Below, in pieces: positions 4,202 to 8,691 of a stretch of 8,691 bases of DNA. The position numbers were made by a program, and so were the translations under genes. Source of the stretch: Oscillospiraceae bacterium. GTDB taxonomy: Bacteria > Bacillota > Clostridia > Oscillospirales > Ethanoligenentaceae. The notes beneath the pieces were generated by a model, which worked only from the letters and a program-made list of their open reading frames with translations, was not told where the DNA came from and made no database searches. The DNA lies in NCBI GenBank assembly GCA_003518885.1, contig DOXU01000077.1:1-8691 (forward strand), in the 5' to 3' direction. The first letter of the stretch is position 1. Each line of letters starts with the position of its first letter.

Positions 4202-6798
4202 AAATGCTCGTATTGGACGGCAACAGCATTATCAATCGCGCCTTCTATGGTATTCGCCCTCTTTCTACCAAAGAAGGAATTCAAACCAATGCACTGGTAG
4301 GATTTTTCAATATTCTAAATAAAGCAAAAGATGAAGTGCAACCTGATATGGTTGTAGTTGCCTTTGATTTGCCTGCCCCAACTTTCCGTCATAAAGAATA
4401 TGCAGACTATAAGGCCGGCAGGAAAAAGATGCCCGCCGAATTGGCTTCCCAATTTCCTCTATTAAAAGAGTTACTTCAATATATGGGGATTCCAGTACTG
4501 GAGGTGGAAGGTTTTGAGGCGGATGATATTCTAGGCACCGAAGCCAAAGCGTGTGAAAAACGCGGGGATGAATGCGTCCTGCTAACCGGCGATCGAGATT
4601 CCTTCCAGCTGATTGGCCCCTCCACTACGGTGCGTTTGGCCTCTACGAAGGCTGGACATCCTGTCACCGTTATCTATGATGAGGCGGCTATAAAAGAAAA
4701 ATACGGCGTCTCCCCTCTTCAAATGATTGAAGTCAAAGCACTAATGGGAGATTCCTCCGATAATATTCCCGGTGTGGCTGGCGTGGGAGAAAAAACTGCT
4801 CTCTCTCTTATTCAATCTTATGGATCGGTGGAGGAAGTCTATACCCATCTTGAAAGTGGAAAAATCCGTCCTGGTGTCTGCAAAAAGCTGCATGCAGGAA
4901 AGGAATCGGCCTACCTTAGCCACAAACTGGGAACTATCTGCACAAATGTACCGATCGAAACCGATCCTGCTATCTTAATAAAAGGGGAAAAAAATCCACA
5001 GGCTCTAACGCGCCTAATGGCCAAACTAGAGTTATTTAAATTGATGGAAAAAATGGAAATAACCACAGAGGACAAGCAAGCAGAAAGCACGACACCAAAA
5101 ACCACGTTGCCGTGTATACTGGAATCTAGCGGAGTTTCTTTATTGGCCAAGCTAAAGAAAGAATTTTCTGTTGTTTTCATCTGCCTTATCGAAAAAAATG
5201 AGATCACGGGAATTGCCATCGCTTTTTCAGATGCAGTATCCTGCCTTTTAAAGGAGCAAACAGAAAACTTCTCAGACTTTCTTTCTGCCTTTTTTTCACT
5301 TGATAAACCGCTCATTACACACGATGCCAAAGCGGTTTATGCAGCTTGCTTATCCAAAGGAAAGCTCCCTCAAAACATCTTGGAAGACACGATGCTGGCA
5401 GGCTACCTCTTGAATCCGCTTGCCTCTTCCTACGAACCCATCCGCTTATGCCAGGAATATGCCCTCACGCCTGCTTATGCTCATGAGGCCCCTTCGAAAA
5501 TGGAAGAAACCGTTTCCACCGCACTTGCTGTCCACGCATTAGTCACTCCACTAAAAGAAAAATTGAGGGAAAACGGACAGGAAAAGCTCTATACCGAAAT
5601 AGAACTTCCGCTTGCTCGCGTTCTTGCACAAATGGAACACGTTGGTTTTATGGTTAATCGAGAGAGTATTGCTTCCTATGGAGAAAGTTTACAAGAAAAA
5701 TTAGTGGAAATGGAAAAGGAAATCACCGAAACGGTTGGTTACACCTTCAACCTAAACTCTCCAAAGCAACTAGGTGAAGCACTTTTTGGCAAGCTTGGTT
5801 TACCCCACGGCAAACGGACAAAAACCGGTTGGTCAACTAATGCAGACGTATTAGAAAAATTACGCCATATTCATCCCGTTGTAGACACATTATTGCGCTA
5901 TCGCAAGCTCAATAAATTAAAATCAACCTATACAGATGGACTAACGAAAGTAATTGCCTCTGATGGTCGCATTCATACCAGTTTTAATCAAGTAGAGACC
6001 CGAACTGGTCGGATCAGTTCCACTGAGCCAAATCTGCAGAACATTCCGGTTCGCAGCGCAGAAGGTCGCGAAATCCGCCGGTTCTTCATTGCCAAACCAG
6101 GATACACCCTCGTTGACGCGGACTACTCTCAAATTGAGCTGCGTATTCTCGCCCACGTGGCCAACGATACTGCAATGATCGATGCCTTCAACAGCCACGA
6201 GGATATTCATACGATCACGGCGTCTCAAGTTTTTGGCATGCCGTTGGAGCTTGTCACTCCCCTCATGCGTTCTCGGGCTAAGGCCGTCAACTTTGGCATT
6301 GTCTATGGCATTGGTGCCTTCTCCCTCTCACAGGATATTGGTGTCAGCGTTAAAGAAGCAGATAGTTATATTCGCGGATACTTGGATAAATTTTCGGGCG
6401 TTCAGCACTACATGGAAAATGTGATTCAAGAGGCTCATGATAAGGGATACGTAGAAACTTTATTTGGCAGACGGCGAACCTTGCCCGAGCTGCTTTCTAG
6501 CAATCACAATATGCGTGCCTTTGGTGAACGTGTTGCGCGGAATATGCCCATCCAGGGCACAGCGGCGGATATTATCAAAATCGCCATGATTCGTGTACGC
6601 GATCGTCTTTTAAAAGAAAAAAGTAATGCTTCCCTTATTTTGCAGGTACACGATGAACTTATTGTGGAAGCACCGGAAGCGGAAGCGAACCTAGCAAGCC
6701 AGATCTTAAAAGAGGAAATGGAAGGTGCTACCACACTACAGGTCCACTTAGATGTTGACGTACACAAGGGAAAAACCTGGTTTGACGCAAAAGCTTGA
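4198..6798 (+). CDS. polA: DNA polymerase I
   Basis: An 866-residue family A polymerase for Okazaki-fragment processing and repair gap filling. Residues 1-290 form the 5' nuclease (YADYKAGRKKMP, GFEADD at 105-110, LTGDRD at 129-134, GDSSDNIPGVAGVGEKTA at 184-201). Residues about 300-450 are a vestigial 3'-5' exonuclease: the DxE metal motif is absent (the matching stretch is FSVVFICLIEK), the Asp of motif II is lost, and the usual YxxxD is not seen, so proofreading is not expected, as in other Bacillota Pol I. Residues about 460-866 form the polymerase: TGRISSTEPNLQNIP (603-617), motif A DADYSQIELR with Asp642, motif B RSRAKAVNFGIVYG with Lys695, Phe699 and Tyr703, and motif C QVHDE with His818 and Asp819. 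It overlaps ogg by 4 nt, and ywlE begins 23 nt after its stop. In many Bacillota polA is followed by mutM and coaE; here the glycosylase is upstream and of another family. Confidence 0.97.
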   Translation: MKMLVLDGNSIINRAFYGIRPLSTKEGIQTNALVGFFNILNKAKDEVQPDMVVVAFDLPAPTFRHKEYADYKAGRKKMPAELASQFPLLKELLQYMGIPVLEVEGFEADDILGTEAKACEKRGDECVLLTGDRDSFQLIGPSTTVRLASTKAGHPVTVIYDEAAIKEKYGVSPLQMIEVKALMGDSSDNIPGVAGVGEKTALSLIQSYGSVEEVYTHLESGKIRPGVCKKLHAGKESAYLSHKLGTICTNVPIETDPAILIKGEKNPQALTRLMAKLELFKLMEKMEITTEDKQAESTTPKTTLPCILESSGVSLLAKLKKEFSVVFICLIEKNEITGIAIAFSDAVSCLLKEQTENFSDFLSAFFSLDKPLITHDAKAVYAACLSKGKLPQNILEDTMLAGYLLNPLASSYEPIRLCQEYALTPAYAHEAPSKMEETVSTALAVHALVTPLKEKLRENGQEKLYTEIELPLARVLAQMEHVGFMVNRESIASYGESLQEKLVEMEKEITETVGYTFNLNSPKQLGEALFGKLGLPHGKRTKTGWSTNADVLEKLRHIHPVVDTLLRYRKLNKLKSTYTDGLTKVIASDGRIHTSFNQVETRTGRISSTEPNLQNIPVRSAEGREIRRFFIAKPGYTLVDADYSQIELRILAHVANDTAMIDAFNSHEDIHTITASQVFGMPLELVTPLMRSRAKAVNFGIVYGIGAFSLSQDIGVSVKEADSYIRGYLDKFSGVQHYMENVIQEAHDKGYVETLFGRRRTLPELLSSNHNMRAFGERVARNMPIQGTAADIIKIAMIRVRDRLLKEKSNASLILQVHDELIVEAPEAEANLASQILKEEMEGATTLQVHLDVDVHKGKTWFDAKA

Positions 6799-6821
6799 CG
6801 AATATTGCACAGGAGAAAATC

Positions 6822-7247
6822 ATGAAAAGCTACCTGTTTGTATGTACAGGAAACACCTGCCGCAGTCCCATGGCAGAGGTCATCTTCAATGACTTGTTAA
6901 AAAAACGCGGACTCCATCCCACCGCATCCAGCGCTGGAATTATGGGTTGGCCGGGACAATCTGCCTCACAGAACGCCATTGAGGCGATGCGAGAAATCGG
7001 CTTGGATCTGAGCAAGCATCGTGCCCGACTCCTTACGCAGGAGATGCTTGGCTCCTATGACCAAATCTACGTGATGAGTGCCTCTCATCTCTCTGCCCTT
7101 CAACAAACCGCCTCCGAATTCTTAGATAAAATCCAGATCCTTGGCGATGGCATTGAGGATCCCTATGGACAGAACATGCGCGTTTATAGAGAATGCCGTG
7201 ACCAAATTTTTCGCACACTCCGTGCACTTGTGGAAAAAGAACTCTAA
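6822..7247 (+). CDS. ywlE: Low-molecular-weight phosphatase, probable protein-arginine phosphatase
   Basis: A 141-residue cytoplasmic LMW phosphatase. The P-loop CTGNTCRS (8-15) supplies nucleophile Cys8 and phosphate-binding Arg14, and the general acid is Asp113 in EDPYGQ. Thr12 in the P-loop is the position that gives Bacillus subtilis YwlE its preference for phosphoarginine over phosphotyrosine, and the whole P-loop matches YwlE. YwlE reverses the McsB arginine kinase, which marks proteins for ClpCP and disables CtsR. That fits with the CtsR box in front of clpB in this window; mcsB itself is not visible. The ATG at 6822 has AGGAGA 5 nt upstream; the open frame starts at a TTG (6795) overlapping the polA stop, but that start has no good ribosome site. 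A tyrosine-phosphatase role is the alternative. Confidence 0.88.
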   Translation: MKSYLFVCTGNTCRSPMAEVIFNDLLKKRGLHPTASSAGIMGWPGQSASQNAIEAMREIGLDLSKHRARLLTQEMLGSYDQIYVMSASHLSALQQTASEFLDKIQILGDGIEDPYGQNMRVYRECRDQIFRTLRALVEKEL

Positions 7248-7306
7248 TTTTTGTCGTTTTTTGCTGAAATAAAAGGAAGTAACTCCATCGATAAGGAGAA
7301 AATCAG

Positions 7307-8311
7307 TTGAATATACTTGCATTTGAATCATCTTGTGATGAAACCGCGGCCTCTGTTGTGCGTGATGGCAGAGAAATCCTCTCCAGCGTAGTCGCTTCAC
7401 AAATAGCAACACATCGGCTATATGGTGGTGTTGTGCCTGAAATTGCCTCACGTCAACATGTTGAGGCAATTTCAGGCCTCTGCACCGAGGCACTTAAACA
7501 GGCCAATTGTTCGTTGGAACAGATTGATGCCATTGCTGTTACCTATGCACCCGGGTTAATTGGGGCCTTACTCGTCGGCGTAAACTTCGCTAAAGGTCTT
7601 GCTATCGCCCGAGGCTTGCCTTTGATCCCTGTTCATCATTTGCGCGGACATATTGCTGCCAACTATCCTGCTCATCCCGATTTAGCTCCGCCTTTCTTAT
7701 GCCTGGTGGCCTCGGGTGGACATAGTCATATTGTCCGTGTAGAGGATTATACCCATTTTACCGTCCTTGGGCGCACACGCGATGATGCAGCCGGAGAAGC
7801 ATTTGATAAAACCGCACGTGCACTTGGGTTCCCTTATCCCGGTGGCATTGCAATTGACAAGGCCGCCAAACAAGGCAATCCGAATGCCATTCATTTTCCA
7901 CGACCCAAAGTAGACGGTTCTCTTTATGATTTTAGTTTTTCCGGATTAAAAACCGCTGTATTGAACTATTTGCACCATGCTGAACAGGTTGGAGAGACCA
8001 TCTGCAAAGAAGATGTTGCCGCTTCTTTTCAAAACGCCGTCGTAGATATGTTGTCTCATCATTTTCTTTCTGCCGCGAATAACACAGATAGTCACGTGCT
8101 GGTGCTGGCAGGCGGCGTCGTGGCAAACAGCGCCTTAAGGGAGCGTATTGAAAAAGAATGCGCCCAAAGTGGGCGCACTCTTTACATGCCTCCTCTTTCC
8201 ATTTGTGGAGACAACGCAGCGATGATTGGAGCACAAGCCTTCTACGAATGGGAGGCTGGCACACGAGCAGATGCCGACTTAAATGCTTTTGCCAATGTTG
8301 AGATTGGATGA
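7307..8311 (+). CDS. tsaD: tRNA N6-threonylcarbamoyladenosine transferase TsaD
   Basis: TsaD (YgjD/Kae1/Gcp family) transfers threonylcarbamoyl from TC-AMP to A37 of ANN-reading tRNAs, together with TsaB and TsaE. The 334-residue length is normal. The ASKHA fold signatures are in order: FESSCDETAAS (6-16), VVPEIASRQHVEAI (42-55), the metal-binding HHLRGH with His111 and His115, LVASGGHSHI (133-142), DDAAGEAFDKTARALG (159-174), LAGGVVANSALR (267-278) and CGDNAAMIG with metal ligand Asp302. The start is a TTG (7307-7309), supported by AAGGAG 8 nt upstream and by the exact family N-terminus. It lies 59 nt after ywlE with no convincing terminator or promoter between, so it is likely the last gene of the ogg-polA-ywlE-tsaD operon. 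Its 3' end overlaps by 70 nt the convergent gene on the minus strand. No clear plus-strand terminator follows; only a T7 run at 8357-8363 without a strong stem. Confidence 0.97.
   Translation: MNILAFESSCDETAASVVRDGREILSSVVASQIATHRLYGGVVPEIASRQHVEAISGLCTEALKQANCSLEQIDAIAVTYAPGLIGALLVGVNFAKGLAIARGLPLIPVHHLRGHIAANYPAHPDLAPPFLCLVASGGHSHIVRVEDYTHFTVLGRTRDDAAGEAFDKTARALGFPYPGGIAIDKAAKQGNPNAIHFPRPKVDGSLYDFSFSGLKTAVLNYLHHAEQVGETICKEDVAASFQNAVVDMLSHHFLSAANNTDSHVLVLAGGVVANSALRERIEKECAQSGRTLYMPPLSICGDNAAMIGAQAFYEWEAGTRADADLNAFANVEIG
7435..7477. repeat. Perfect 16-bp inverted repeat inside tsaD
   Basis: GCCTGAAATTGCCTCA (7435-7450) and its exact reverse complement (7462-7477) flank an 11-nt loop. The loop and inner bases contain the palindrome TCAACATGTTGA. 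In mRNA this would be a very stable hairpin about 130 nt into tsaD. No T run follows on either strand, so it is not an intrinsic terminator. It encodes the conserved PEIASRQHVEAISGL stretch. Confidence 0.9.
8151..8177 (-). terminator. Intrinsic terminator embedded antisense in tsaD
   Basis: Read on the minus strand, TGCGCCCA (8177-8170) and TGGGCGCA (8166-8159) form a perfect 8-bp GC-rich stem with a 3-nt loop, followed by TTCTTTTT (8158-8151). It begins 64 nt beyond the stop of the minus-strand gene at 8242, so it would end that gene's transcript inside the tsaD coding region. On the plus strand no T run follows the stem. Confidence 0.7.
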
Positions 8312-8691
8312 GCTTCTTCCGTCACCTTCCACACTTGTGATGCTGCATAAACGGTCTTTTTTTCTGCCGTGCGTCCTATCGTCTCGAATCCCACTTGCGT
8401 CAAATAGCATCCAGTTGGTCTTAACGAAACAATTCCTTGATTAACTCGATCTGCCACATGCAGCGTTTGGTAAAATGGTTTTAAAGAAAAAGCGCCTCGC
8501 ATTCCAAATAAAGAGATCGAAACTTTTGTTGGAGTGAAAGAGACGCCGAATTCCGTGCGATATTGGTTCCATCCCACAATACGAGATTGGTAATCCACCA
8601 GGCCTATTGCCACGAAAAAAGCCGCGACCATAGAAGTAAATAGCAAAACAATCCCAATTTTGGCTGCCTTTGTGCGCGATGACGCCTGCAT
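8242..8691 (-). CDS. Unrecognised small membrane-anchored protein
   Basis: I do not recognise this 149-residue protein. It starts with a short positive stretch (SSRTKAAK), then a single hydrophobic segment at about residues 12-32 (IGIVLLFTSMVAAFFVAIGL), so the remaining roughly 115 residues probably lie outside the membrane, anchored by an uncleaved signal. The outer part is mixed and moderately polar, with one Cys and no visible repeats, lipobox or catalytic motif. The ATG at 8691 is the very edge of the window, so the true start and ribosome site may lie beyond it. Support for a real gene: no other long frame covers 8312-8691, codon choice resembles the neighbours, and a plausible terminator follows its stop. 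Its last 70 nt overlap the end of tsaD tail-to-tail. Confidence 0.6.
   Translation of the reverse strand: MQASSRTKAAKIGIVLLFTSMVAAFFVAIGLVDYQSRIVGWNQYRTEFGVSFTPTKVSISLFGMRGAFSLKPFYQTLHVADRVNQGIVSLRPTGCYLTQVGFETIGRTAEKKTVYAASQVWKVTEEAHPISTLAKAFKSASARVPASHS

Noticed and set aside
6795..6821. TTG start for ywlE overlapping the polA stop
   Set aside because: It adds nine residues not typical of the family, whereas AGGAGA lies correctly before ATG 6822.
7248..7306. Terminator or promoter between ywlE and tsaD
   Set aside because: Two T runs are present, but no stem precedes them and no -35/-10 pair with proper spacing is seen.
8340..8365. Plus-strand terminator for tsaD at the T7 run
   Set aside because: Only 4-bp stems (such as CACA-CT-TGTG) lie nearby, too weak and too far from the T run.

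Overview
The window looks like chromosomal core sequence from a low-to-moderate GC Gram-positive bacterium (Bacillota, probably a Clostridia-like lineage). The evidence is a textbook CtsR operator in front of clpB, a YwlE-type arginine phosphatase, a GntR/RCK_C regulator of the BusR type, strong AGGAGG-like ribosome binding sites, a TTG start and a GTG start, and a Pol I whose proofreading domain has decayed. The genus cannot be named from the sequence alone. There are no insertion sequences, phage genes, CRISPR arrays, tRNAs or rRNAs.

Left part (1-3074), all on the minus strand. In transcription order there is a BusR-like c-di-AMP-type regulator (2384-3010), PTS enzyme I (ptsI, 559-2226) ending in a strong intrinsic terminator (510-540), and then the start of clpB (344 down to 1, cut by the window edge). 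clpB has its own sigma-A promoter, and a perfect CtsR heptad repeat lies across its -35 box.

Middle (3011-3334) is a 324-base divergent control region with no protein gene, but it is dense in signals. It holds the regulator's promoter, which sits inside an 8-bp inverted repeat. It also holds a second dyad, one or two overlapping plus-strand promoters, two RNA hairpins and a strong plus-strand intrinsic terminator that ends before the next gene begins. This predicts a structured RNA of about 120-130 nt. It could be a free small RNA or an attenuating leader of the downstream operon.

Right part (3335-8311), plus strand, is a tight operon: an OGG1-type 8-oxoguanine glycosylase/lyase (ogg), DNA polymerase I (polA, overlapping ogg by ATGA), a low-molecular-weight phosphatase of the protein-arginine-phosphatase type (ywlE), and the t6A tRNA-modification ATPase tsaD. 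ogg and polA form a base-excision repair pair: damage removal followed by gap filling. ywlE connects functionally to the CtsR-controlled clpB at the left edge, because CtsR is inactivated through the McsB arginine-phosphorylation system in relatives.

Right edge (8242-8691), minus strand: an unrecognised single-span membrane protein whose 3' end overlaps tsaD tail-to-tail. Its probable intrinsic terminator is embedded antisense inside the tsaD coding sequence.
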